This document shows positions 16,417 to 24,288 of a DNA stretch of 64,000 nt, piece by piece. The stretch is from NCBI GenBank assembly GCA_021323265.1, contig JAJTCO010000007.1:25328-89327 (forward strand), in the 5' to 3' direction. The position numbers and the translations under genes were made by a program. Below the pieces are notes generated by a model. The model was not told the DNA's origin. It worked only from the letters and a program-made list of their open reading frames with translations, and did no database searches. Source of the DNA: Pseudoduganella sp. (lineage in GTDB: Bacteria > Pseudomonadota > Gammaproteobacteria > Burkholderiales > Burkholderiaceae_D). Numbering within the stretch: position 1 is the stretch's first letter; each line of letters opens with the position of its first letter.

Positions 16417-18168
16417 ATGACGAGCCTGAAGCGACTGAACACCTGCGACGCAGACACCTTTACCGAGATCCTGCACGGCCTGTACGAGCATTCGCCCTGG
16501 ATTCCGCAACGCGCGGCCGCCCGGCGCCCGTTCCGCACCATCGACGAACTGAAGCTCGGCCTGCGCCAGGTAGTGACCGAAGCGACGGCCGACGAACAAC
16601 TGGGCCTGATCCGCGCCCACCCGGAACTGGCCGGCAAGGCCGCCGTGGCGGGTGCGCTGACGCCCGAATCCACCGGCGAGCAGGCCAAGGCCGGCCTGAA
16701 CCTGTGCAGCGCCGAGGAATTCGCGGCCCTGCAGGAATTGAACGCCGCCTACCACGCCAGGTTCGGCTTTCCCTTCATCCTGGCCGTGAAAGGCGGCGAC
16801 GGCAAAGGCTTGCCGCGCCAGGCCATCATCGCCGCCTTCCGCCGCCGCCTGCGCAGCCAGGCCGACGACGAGCAGCGCGAAGCGCTGCGCCAGATCCACC
16901 GCATTGCAGAAATGCGGCTGAACGCCCTGCTCAGCCACGTGCCGCACATGGGGCGCGACATCCTGGAATGGGCAGAGCAGATCGGCGCCATGAGCGAGGA
17001 CGAACAAGGCCTCACCTGCACCTACATGACGCCCACCCACCGCCGCACCGCCAGCCAGCTCGCCAAATGGATGCGCGAGGCGGGCATGCACGTCCATATC
17101 GATGCCGTGGGCAACGTGGTGGGCCGCTACCTGTCCACCGACCCGCAGGCGCGCACGCTGCTTACCGGCTCGCACTACGACACGGTGCGCAACGGCGGCA
17201 AGTACGACGGCCGTCAGGGCATCCTGACCGCCATCGCCGTGGTCCGTCACCTGCACGAAACCGGCGAGACCCTTCCCTTCCACCTCGAGGTGATCGCCTT
17301 CGCCGAAGAGGAAGGGGTGCGCTTCAAGAGCACTTTCCTGGGCAGCAGCGCGGTGATCGGCCAGTTCGACCCCCAACTGCTCGAGCTGCGCGACCGCGAC
17401 GGCCAGTCGCTGCGCGACGTGCTGAGCGAGGCGGACCATGACGTCAACGCCATTGCCACCATCGCCCGCGACCCGGCCGACCTGCTCGGCTACGTGGAAG
17501 TGCACATCGAACAGGGCCCGGTATTGCTGGAACGCGGCCTGCCGGTGGGCGTGGTGACCTCCATCGCGGGCAGCAAGCGCTACCTGGTGCAGCTGCAGGG
17601 CGTCGCCAGCCACGCCGGCACCACGCCGATGGCCATGCGCAAGGACGCCGCCGCCGCCGCCGCCGAGATCATCCTCTACGTGGAGCAGCGCTGCAACCGG
17701 AACCAGGAATCCGCCCTGGTGGGCACCGTCGGCCAGTTGCAGGTGCCGAACGGCTCCACCAACGTGATCCCCGGCGCCTGCACGCTGTCGCTCGATATCC
17801 GCGCCGCCGACAACGCGGCGCGCGACGCCGCCGTGGACGACATCCTCGCCCACATCGAGCATGTGTGCCAAAAGCGCCACATCGCCTGCAGCATCGAACA
17901 GACCGTCGCCGCCGACTGCGCTCCCTGCGCGCCGCGCCTGATGGAACAGCTGGCGGCTGCGGTGGAAAGGAACGGCATCCCGGCCTTCCACCTCGCATCC
18001 GGCGCCGGCCACGACGCCATGCTCATGGCGCGCGTCACCGACGTGGCCATGCTCTTCACCCGCTGCGGAAACGGCGGCATCAGCCATAACCCGCTGGAGA
18101 CCATGACGGACGACGACGCCGACCTGTCGGCCCGCATCCTGCTCAGCTTCCTGCGCAACTATACGTAA
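16417..18168 (+). CDS. Bifunctional OHCU decarboxylase / allantoate amidohydrolase fusion (UraD-AllC)
   Basis: The 583-residue protein joins two purine enzymes. Residues 1 to about 160 are UraD, which decarboxylates OHCU to S-allantoin: EHSPWI, catalytic His68-Pro69-Glu70, ESTGEQ (84-89) and FGFPFI (116-121) are present. From about 165 on it is an M20-type allantoate/ureidoglycolate amidohydrolase: GSHYDTV with His253, Asp264 in GGKYDGRQG, the AEEEG metal/catalytic glutamates (297-299), His363 in EVHIEQG, SHAGTTPM and a C-terminal ISHNPLE. Both active sites look intact. Allantoinase, which acts between the two halves, is not in the window. A strong hairpin precedes the ATG. Confidence 0.93.
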   Translation: MTSLKRLNTCDADTFTEILHGLYEHSPWIPQRAAARRPFRTIDELKLGLRQVVTEATADEQLGLIRAHPELAGKAAVAGALTPESTGEQAKAGLNLCSAEEFAALQELNAAYHARFGFPFILAVKGGDGKGLPRQAIIAAFRRRLRSQADDEQREALRQIHRIAEMRLNALLSHVPHMGRDILEWAEQIGAMSEDEQGLTCTYMTPTHRRTASQLAKWMREAGMHVHIDAVGNVVGRYLSTDPQARTLLTGSHYDTVRNGGKYDGRQGILTAIAVVRHLHETGETLPFHLEVIAFAEEEGVRFKSTFLGSSAVIGQFDPQLLELRDRDGQSLRDVLSEADHDVNAIATIARDPADLLGYVEVHIEQGPVLLERGLPVGVVTSIAGSKRYLVQLQGVASHAGTTPMAMRKDAAAAAAEIILYVEQRCNRNQESALVGTVGQLQVPNGSTNVIPGACTLSLDIRAADNAARDAAVDDILAHIEHVCQKRHIACSIEQTVAADCAPCAPRLMEQLAAAVERNGIPAFHLASGAGHDAMLMARVTDVAMLFTRCGNGGISHNPLETMTDDDADLSARILLSFLRNYT

Positions 18169-18313
18169 TTCTTGATAGCGGATATGCCCCGGCATAAGCG
18201 CCGGGAAGGAGACCTTCAACGATATTGTTAAAACAAGCAGCGCGAGGACGCCATATTTTCCCTCCCGGAGAGGCGGGATTTCGGGCGCTAAAAACTAGAC
18301 GGAGACAAACAAC

Positions 18314-19615
18314 ATGCAATTCCTGGACAACTATTTCAAGCTCGGGGAGCACGGCACGAACGTGCGCACCGAGGTGCTGGCCGGTATCACCACCTTCCTG
18401 ACGATGGCCTACATCATCTTCGTCAATCCCTCCATCCTGGGCGATGCGGGCATGCCGAAGGATTCGGTCTTCGTGGCCACCTGCGTGGCCGCCGCAGTCG
18501 GTACCCTGATCATGGGCCTGTACGCCAACTTCCCGATCGGCCTGGCGCCAGGCATGGGCCTGAATGCCTACTTCGCCTACGGCGTGGTGGCAGGCATGGG
18601 CTTTCCCTGGCAAGCCGCGCTGGGCGCCGTGTTCATTTCAGGCTGCTGCTTCCTGATCGTCAGCCTGCTGCGCATCCGCGAGCAGATCATGAACGCGATC
18701 CCGGCCTCGCTGCGCATCGCCATTCCCGCCGGCGTCGGCCTGTTCCTCGCGCTGATCTCGCTGAAGAACGCCGGCATCGTCGTCTCCAGCCCGGCCACCT
18801 TCGTCACCATGGGCGACCTGCACAAGCCGGCGCCGGTGCTGGCCATCATCGGTTTCATGATCATTGTCGCCCTGGACCGCCTGCGCGTCACCGGCGCCCT
18901 ACTGATCGGCATCATGGCCGTGACGGTGCTGAGCTTCTTCTTCGCCGGCAACCAGTTCAACGGCGTAGTCTCCATGCCGCCGTCGATCTCGCCCACGGCA
19001 CTGGAACTGGACATCGTGGGCGCCATCTCGCACGGCCTGTTCAACGTCGTGCTGGTGTTCTTCCTGGTCGAACTGTTCGACGCCACCGGTACCCTGATGG
19101 GCGTGGCCCAGCGCGCCGGCCTGATGAAGGACGGCAAACTGCCGAAGAACATGAACAAGGCCCTGCTGGCCGATTCCGGCGCAATCATCGCCGGCTCCGT
19201 AATGGGCACGTCGAGCACCACCGCCTTCATCGAAAGCGCCGCCGGCGTGCAGGCTGGCGGCCGTACCGGCCTGACCGCCGTCACCGTGGCCTGCCTGTTC
19301 CTCGCTGCCCTGTTCATCGCGCCGCTGGCCGGCGTCGTGCCGGCCTACGCCACCGCCCCTGCCCTGTTCTTCGTCGCCTGCCTGATGCTGCGCGAGCTGT
19401 CGGACATCAACTGGGCAGAGACCACCGAGAGCATTCCCGCCGTCGTCACCGCGCTGGTCATGCCGTTCACGTACTCGATCGCCAATGGCCTGGCCCTGGG
19501 CTTCATCAGTTACGCCGGGCTGAAGCTGTTGACCGGCAAATACAAGGAAGTGAGCGCCATGATCTGGTGTGTCGCCGGCATCTTCCTGTTCAAGACCATT
19601 TACATCCCAGGCTGA
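18314..19615 (+). CDS. AzgA-type hypoxanthine/guanine/adenine permease
   Basis: The 433-residue inner-membrane protein belongs to the AzgA-like branch (GhxP/AdeP type) of purine permeases, distinct from the UraA/XanQ type at 8686-10035. Seen are the N-terminal RTEVLAGITTFLTMAYIIFVNP, APGMGLNAYFAY, and the FDATGTLMGVA and SSTTAFIESAAGVQAGGRTG motifs. GGAGA precedes the ATG. The 145-nt gap before it carries two short hairpins (CCCGGC/GCCGGG at 18188-18205 and a smaller one further on) but no clear terminator. It is followed by xdhA 17 nt later, so uptake and oxidation of hypoxanthine or guanine are linked. Confidence 0.92.
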   Translation: MQFLDNYFKLGEHGTNVRTEVLAGITTFLTMAYIIFVNPSILGDAGMPKDSVFVATCVAAAVGTLIMGLYANFPIGLAPGMGLNAYFAYGVVAGMGFPWQAALGAVFISGCCFLIVSLLRIREQIMNAIPASLRIAIPAGVGLFLALISLKNAGIVVSSPATFVTMGDLHKPAPVLAIIGFMIIVALDRLRVTGALLIGIMAVTVLSFFFAGNQFNGVVSMPPSISPTALELDIVGAISHGLFNVVLVFFLVELFDATGTLMGVAQRAGLMKDGKLPKNMNKALLADSGAIIAGSVMGTSSTTAFIESAAGVQAGGRTGLTAVTVACLFLAALFIAPLAGVVPAYATAPALFFVACLMLRELSDINWAETTESIPAVVTALVMPFTYSIANGLALGFISYAGLKLLTGKYKEVSAMIWCVAGIFLFKTIYIPG

Positions 19616-19632
19616 AGCGAGGAGTAGCAAAG

Positions 19633-21120
19633 ATGTCCCAACCGATTCGATTCTTCTACCAGGGGCGCGTGCAGGAAGTCGATTCCGCCGCCCCGACACG
19701 CACGGTGCTGCAGCACCTGCGCGAAGACCTGCACTGTACCGGCACCAAGGAGGGCTGCGCCGAAGGCGACTGCGGCGCCTGCACCGTGGTGATCGGCTCG
19801 CTGGTCGACGGCGAGCTGGAACTGCGCAACGTCAATTCGTGCATCCAGTTCCTGCCCACCCTCGACGGCAAGGCGGTCTTCACGGTGGAGGACCTGAAAC
19901 AGGCGGACGGCAGCCTGCATCCGGTACAGGAAGCCCTGGTGGAATGCCACGGCTCCCAGTGCGGCTTCTGTACCCCCGGCTTCGCGATGTCGCTCTGGAG
20001 CCTGTACCTGAAGCAGGAAGGGCAAGCCGCACCGCCCTGCCGCAAGACCATCGACGAAACCCTCTCCGGCAACCTGTGCCGCTGCACCGGTTACCGCCCG
20101 ATCATCGACGCAGCCGTCCGCATGGGCGAGCTGCCGGCCGTCGGCTTCGACCGGGCGGCCCTGCGAGCCACCCTGCAAGATCTGCAACGAGACACCATGT
20201 TCAGCTACACCCACGACGGCCAGACCTTCCATGCGCCGCGCACGCTCGAGGAAATGAGCGCCCTGCGCGCCGCCAAGCCCGGCGCCACCATCCTGGCCGG
20301 TTCCACCGACGTCGGCCTGTGGGTCACGAAGCAGATGCGCAATCTGGGCGACGTGATCTACACGCGCCAGGTGCGCGAACTGCACCGCCTTGGCACGGTG
20401 GACGGCAAGCTGGAGATCGGCGCCGCCGTGTCGCTGGACGATGCCTACCGGGCCGTGCTGGCGCATTACGAGAACGAATCGCTGCATGAACTGTGGCAGC
20501 GTTTCGCCTCGCAGCCGATCCGCAGCACCGGCACCCTTGGCGGCAGCGTGGCCAATGGCTCGCCCATCGGCGACTCCGCACCCTGGATGATCGTGCTCGG
20601 CGCCGAGATCGTGCTGCGCTCGGCCCAGGGCCAGCGCGTCCTGCCGCTGCAGGACTTCTACCTCGACTACATGAAGAAGGACTGGCAGCCCGGCGAGTTC
20701 GTGGAGGCGGTGCGCATTCCATTGCCGAAGAAGGGCCTGCAGTTCCGCACCTACAAGCTGGCCAAGCGCTACGACCAGGACATCTCCGCCGTCTGCGCCG
20801 CCTACGCTATCGAGATCGAGGACGGCGTGGTGCGCAATGCCCACATCGCCTACGGCGGCATGGCGGCCACCTCGCGCCGCGCCCCGCAGGCGGAAGCGGC
20901 CCTGAACGGCAAGCCGTGGAATGAAGAGACGCTGCGCGCAGCCATGCAGGCGCTGGCAAGCGACTACACGCCGCTGACCGATATGCGCGCCTCGGCAAGC
21001 TACCGCATGCGCACCGCGCAGAACCTGCTACGCCGCTTCTGGATGGAGACGCGCCAGGAAAACGCCGTGTCCAACGCTTACGTCAACGCATTCGCATTCA
21101 AGGAAGGGGCAGCTGCATGA
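19633..21120 (+). CDS. xdhA: Xanthine dehydrogenase small subunit (2Fe-2S and FAD domains)
   Basis: The 495-residue subunit carries electrons from the molybdenum site to NAD. The first 2Fe-2S cluster uses Cys42, Cys47, Cys50 and Cys70 (KEGCAEGDCGACTVV). The second uses Cys110, Cys113, Cys149 and Cys151 (GSQCGFCTPGF, NLCRCTGYRP). The FAD domain follows from about residue 190 with ILAGSTDVGLW and GTLGGSVANGSPIGD. ATG at 19633 with AGGAG 8 nt upstream is used rather than the longer frame from 19567, which runs into the permease gene. Its stop overlaps the xdhB start (ATGA). Confidence 0.96.
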   Translation: MSQPIRFFYQGRVQEVDSAAPTRTVLQHLREDLHCTGTKEGCAEGDCGACTVVIGSLVDGELELRNVNSCIQFLPTLDGKAVFTVEDLKQADGSLHPVQEALVECHGSQCGFCTPGFAMSLWSLYLKQEGQAAPPCRKTIDETLSGNLCRCTGYRPIIDAAVRMGELPAVGFDRAALRATLQDLQRDTMFSYTHDGQTFHAPRTLEEMSALRAAKPGATILAGSTDVGLWVTKQMRNLGDVIYTRQVRELHRLGTVDGKLEIGAAVSLDDAYRAVLAHYENESLHELWQRFASQPIRSTGTLGGSVANGSPIGDSAPWMIVLGAEIVLRSAQGQRVLPLQDFYLDYMKKDWQPGEFVEAVRIPLPKKGLQFRTYKLAKRYDQDISAVCAAYAIEIEDGVVRNAHIAYGGMAATSRRAPQAEAALNGKPWNEETLRAAMQALASDYTPLTDMRASASYRMRTAQNLLRRFWMETRQENAVSNAYVNAFAFKEGAAA

Positions 21121-23462
21121 ACAGCAAGTCCGAACAGTTCATGACACTCGGCGCCGCCAAGGGCTGGTCCGAGGTGGGCCAGAGCCACCCGCACGAATCG
21201 GCCATCCTGCACGTGCTGGGAGAAGCCGTCTATACCGACGACATCCCCGAAGCGCAAGGCACGCTGCACGCCGCGCTCGGCCTGTCGGCCAAGGCGCATG
21301 CACGCATCGTTTCGCTCGACCTGGAACCGGTGAAGGCCATGCCCGGCGTGGTGGCCGTGTTCACCTACAGGGATATCCCGGGCACCAACGACTGCGGCCC
21401 GATCATCCACGACGACCCGATCCTCGCCGAGGAAAAGGTGGAGTACGTGGGCCAGCCCGTCTTCATCGTCGTGGCGGACACGCACGAACGCGCCCGGCAC
21501 GCCGCACGCAAGGCCGATATCCAGTACGAGGAACTGCCTGCCATCCTCACGCCCGAAGCGGCGCGCGACGCGGAATCGTTCGTCGTGCCGCCCATGCGGC
21601 TCACGCGCGGCGACGCCCAGGCGGCCTTCGAGCGCTCCCCGCACATCCTGAAAGGCAAGCTGCACGTCGGCGGCCAGGAGCAGTTCTACCTGGAAGGCCA
21701 GATCTCCTACGCCCTGCCCAAGGAAGGCAACGGCATGCACGTCTACTGCTCCACCCAGCATCCGACGGAAATGCAGCACGTGGTGGCGCACGCCCTGCAC
21801 TACCCTTCGCACGCAGTGGTGGTCGAATGCCGCCGCATGGGCGGTGGCTTCGGCGGCAAGGAATCGCAGTCCGCGCTGTGGGCCGCCTGCGCGGCCGTGA
21901 GCGCCGCGCGCCTGAAGCGCCCGGTCAAGCTGCGCGCCGACCGCGACGACGACATGATGGTGACCGGCAAGCGCCACTGTTTCTACTATGAGTACGAAAT
22001 CGGCTACGACGCCCAGGGCCTGATCACGGCCGCCAAGGTGCAGATGGTGACGCGCGCCGGCTTCTCGGCCGACCTGTCCGCGCCGGTCGCCACGCGCGCC
22101 ATCTGCCACTTCGACAATACCTACTACCTGTCGGACGTGGACATCCGCGCCATGGCAGGCAAGACCAACACCCAATCGAACACCGCTTTCCGCGGCTTCG
22201 GCGGCCCGCAGGGCGCCATCGCCATCGAGTACATCATCGACGAGATCGCGCGCAACCTGGGCAAGGACGCCCTGGACGTACGGCGCCTGAACTTCTACGG
22301 CCGCAACGACGAGGAAGGCCGCAATGTCACCCAGTACGGCCAGAAGGTGGTCGACAACGTGATCCACGAACTGGTCGCACAGCTCGAGAACGATTCCGAC
22401 TACCGCGCCCGGCGCGCAGCGGTGGCCGCGTTCAACGCCGGCAGCCCGGTACTGAAGAAAGGCCTGGCGCTGACGCCGGTGAAGTTCGGCATCGCCTTCA
22501 ACGTCACCCATTTCAACCAGGCCGGCGCGCTGGTGCACATCTACACCGACGGCTCCGTGCTGGTCAATCACGGCGGCACCGAGATGGGCCAGGGCATCAA
22601 CACCAAGGTATGCCAGGTGGTGGCGCATGAACTGGGCATTCCGCTCGCGCGCGTGCGCGCCTCGGCCACCGACACCAGCAAGGTCGCCAACACCTCCGCC
22701 ACCGCAGCGTCCACCGGGGCGGACTTGAATGGCAAGGCCGCACAGGATGCCGCTGCCACCTTGCGCCGTCGCCTGGTGGAGTTCGCGGCCCACACCTTCG
22801 GCGTCGCCAGCGCCGACGTGGTGCTGGCCAATGGTACGGTGTTCGCCGGCGAAAGCGCGATGCCCTTCGCCGATCTGGTGCAGAAAGCCTACCTGGCACG
22901 CGTGCAGCTCTGGTCCGACGGCTTCTACGCCACACCCGGCCTGAGCTGGGACCGCGAAACCATGAGCGGCAACCCGTTCGGCTACTACGCCTATGGCGCC
23001 TCCGTCTCGGAAGTGATCGTCGACACCCTGACCGGCGAATGGAAACTGCTGCGCGCCGACTGCCTGTACGACGCCGGCAATTCGCTCAACCCCGCCATCG
23101 ACGTCGGCCAGGTGGAAGGCGCCTTCATGCAGGGCATGGGCTGGCTCACCACGGAGGAGCTGTGGTGGAACGCGCAGGGCAAGCTGATGACGCACGCCCC
23201 GTCGACCTACAAGATTCCCGCGGTATCCGACTGCCCGGAGCACTTCAACGTGCGCCTGTTCAGGAACCGCAACCCGTTCGACAGCATTCACCGCTCCAAG
23301 GCGGTCGGCGAACCACCGCTGCTGCTGCCCTTCTCCGTGTTCCTGGCCATCCGCGACGCCATCGCCTCGGTCGGCGGCAACCGCATCAATCCCCCGCTGC
23401 GCGCGCCCGCCACCGGCGAAGCGATCCTCGACGCGGTGGACGCGGTGCGCGCGCAGGCATGA
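21117..23462 (+). CDS. xdhB: Xanthine dehydrogenase large (molybdopterin) subunit
   Basis: The 781-residue subunit binds the molybdenum cofactor and oxidises hypoxanthine and xanthine to urate. Motifs include GQEQFYLEGQISYALP, GGGFGGKES near residue 245, FRGFGGPQG near 360, the GTEMGQGINTK segment, and VGEPPLLLP near the C-terminus, which holds the catalytic glutamate. Length is normal. It overlaps xdhA at its start and an aquaporin gene at its end by ATGA, so all three are translationally coupled. The usual xdhC maturation gene is not the next gene. Confidence 0.96.
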   Translation: MNSKSEQFMTLGAAKGWSEVGQSHPHESAILHVLGEAVYTDDIPEAQGTLHAALGLSAKAHARIVSLDLEPVKAMPGVVAVFTYRDIPGTNDCGPIIHDDPILAEEKVEYVGQPVFIVVADTHERARHAARKADIQYEELPAILTPEAARDAESFVVPPMRLTRGDAQAAFERSPHILKGKLHVGGQEQFYLEGQISYALPKEGNGMHVYCSTQHPTEMQHVVAHALHYPSHAVVVECRRMGGGFGGKESQSALWAACAAVSAARLKRPVKLRADRDDDMMVTGKRHCFYYEYEIGYDAQGLITAAKVQMVTRAGFSADLSAPVATRAICHFDNTYYLSDVDIRAMAGKTNTQSNTAFRGFGGPQGAIAIEYIIDEIARNLGKDALDVRRLNFYGRNDEEGRNVTQYGQKVVDNVIHELVAQLENDSDYRARRAAVAAFNAGSPVLKKGLALTPVKFGIAFNVTHFNQAGALVHIYTDGSVLVNHGGTEMGQGINTKVCQVVAHELGIPLARVRASATDTSKVANTSATAASTGADLNGKAAQDAAATLRRRLVEFAAHTFGVASADVVLANGTVFAGESAMPFADLVQKAYLARVQLWSDGFYATPGLSWDRETMSGNPFGYYAYGASVSEVIVDTLTGEWKLLRADCLYDAGNSLNPAIDVGQVEGAFMQGMGWLTTEELWWNAQGKLMTHAPSTYKIPAVSDCPEHFNVRLFRNRNPFDSIHRSKAVGEPPLLLPFSVFLAIRDAIASVGGNRINPPLRAPATGEAILDAVDAVRAQA

Positions 23463-24166
23463 CGCTTTCGCGCCGGTTGGCTGCGGAAGCGTTAGGCACC
23501 GCGCTGCTGCTGGCTGTGGTGGTTGGCTCCAGCATCATGGCGGGGCGCCTGGCCCCCGGCCACGCCGCCCTTGCACTGCTGGCCAACGCTATCGCTTCCG
23601 CCACCGGCCTGCTGGCATTGATCCTCGCATTCGGCGCCATCTCCGGCGCCCATCTTAATCCGGCGGTTACCCTGTCGGACGCATGGCGCGGCGCCATGCG
23701 CTGGCGTGCAGCGGCACTATATGTGGTGGCGCAAGTGCTGGGGGCATTCGCCGGAGTGGCGGCAGCGCACGTCATGTTCGGGGAACCGGTGTTCGCATCG
23801 TCCACGCTGGTGCGCACCGGCGCAGCCTTCTGGTGGAGCGAGTTTGTAGCCACCTTTGGACTAATCGGCGTCATCATCGGCTGCACAAGCAGCCGGCCCG
23901 GCCTGACCCCGTTCGCCGTAGCGGTGTACATCCTGTCCGCCTACTGGTTCACTGCATCCAGCTCATTCGCCAATCCAGCGCTGACGCTGGCCCGCGCCGC
24001 CACCGGCACCGTCGCCGGCATCCGCTTCGAAGACGTAGCGGGTTACGTGACAGCACAGTTGCTTGGCGCCCTCGCAGCAAGCGCAGTGTTCACCTGGCTA
24101 TATCGCGAATTCGGTACCAAATCCGGTGCCAGGTCTGTCATTCGGACAAGTAGCGAACACTTTTGA
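23459..24166 (+). CDS. Aquaporin/MIP family channel with repeat-derived C-terminus
   Basis: The 235-residue protein is a major intrinsic protein with two NPA boxes (67-69 in HLNPAVT, 172-174 in FANPALT) and six membrane segments. The second box is followed by LTLAR, unlike classic water or glycerol channels. It overlaps xdhB by ATGA, so it is co-translated with xanthine dehydrogenase. A role in passing a small neutral solute such as urea is possible but unproven. The last 17 residues (from Gly219) are encoded by a REP-like repeat that starts inside the gene, so the native C-terminus was replaced or extended. Confidence 0.85.
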   Translation: MTLSRRLAAEALGTALLLAVVVGSSIMAGRLAPGHAALALLANAIASATGLLALILAFGAISGAHLNPAVTLSDAWRGAMRWRAAALYVVAQVLGAFAGVAAAHVMFGEPVFASSTLVRTGAAFWWSEFVATFGLIGVIIGCTSSRPGLTPFAVAVYILSAYWFTASSSFANPALTLARAATGTVAGIRFEDVAGYVTAQLLGALAASAVFTWLYREFGTKSGARSVIRTSSEHF

Positions 24167-24288
24167 TATTTCTCAAAGTATTCCGCCCGAAAAGAAAACA
24201 CCCGCCATGCCGATGCAGCAAAGCGGGTGTTTTGATATTGATCAAAAGTGCGTGCTGTCTGTCCGATTGACAGAGCTGACCCCGAATT
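24119..24288. repeat. REPIN-like repeat pair between the aquaporin gene and flhA
   Basis: The right end (24260-24288) is a 29-nt unit identical to the right end of the transposase element at 56317-56345. The left end (24135-24148, CTGTCATTCGGACA) is identical to the inner part of that element's left end, preceded by a diverged arm. The two ends are inverted, and CACTTTTGAT (24158-24167) pairs with ATCAAAAGTG (24241-24250). The unit touches the flhA stop codon on one side and the aquaporin coding end on the other. It has no transposase of its own. Confidence 0.8.
24195..24233. terminator. Bidirectional terminator hairpin inside the repeat element
   Basis: An 11-bp perfect stem, AAAACACCCGC / GCGGGTGTTTT, with a 17-nt loop lies between the convergent aquaporin and flhA genes. 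The A/T ends make it a terminator for both strands. Confidence 0.8.

Noticed and set aside
18169..18313. Possible terminator before the AzgA-type permease
   Set aside because: The CCCGGC/GCCGGG hairpin lacks a T-run, so it is not called.
21078..23291. 737-codon minus-strand frame opposite xdhB
   Set aside because: It is a mirror frame of a well-conserved gene, rich in His, Gly and Arg with no family motif.
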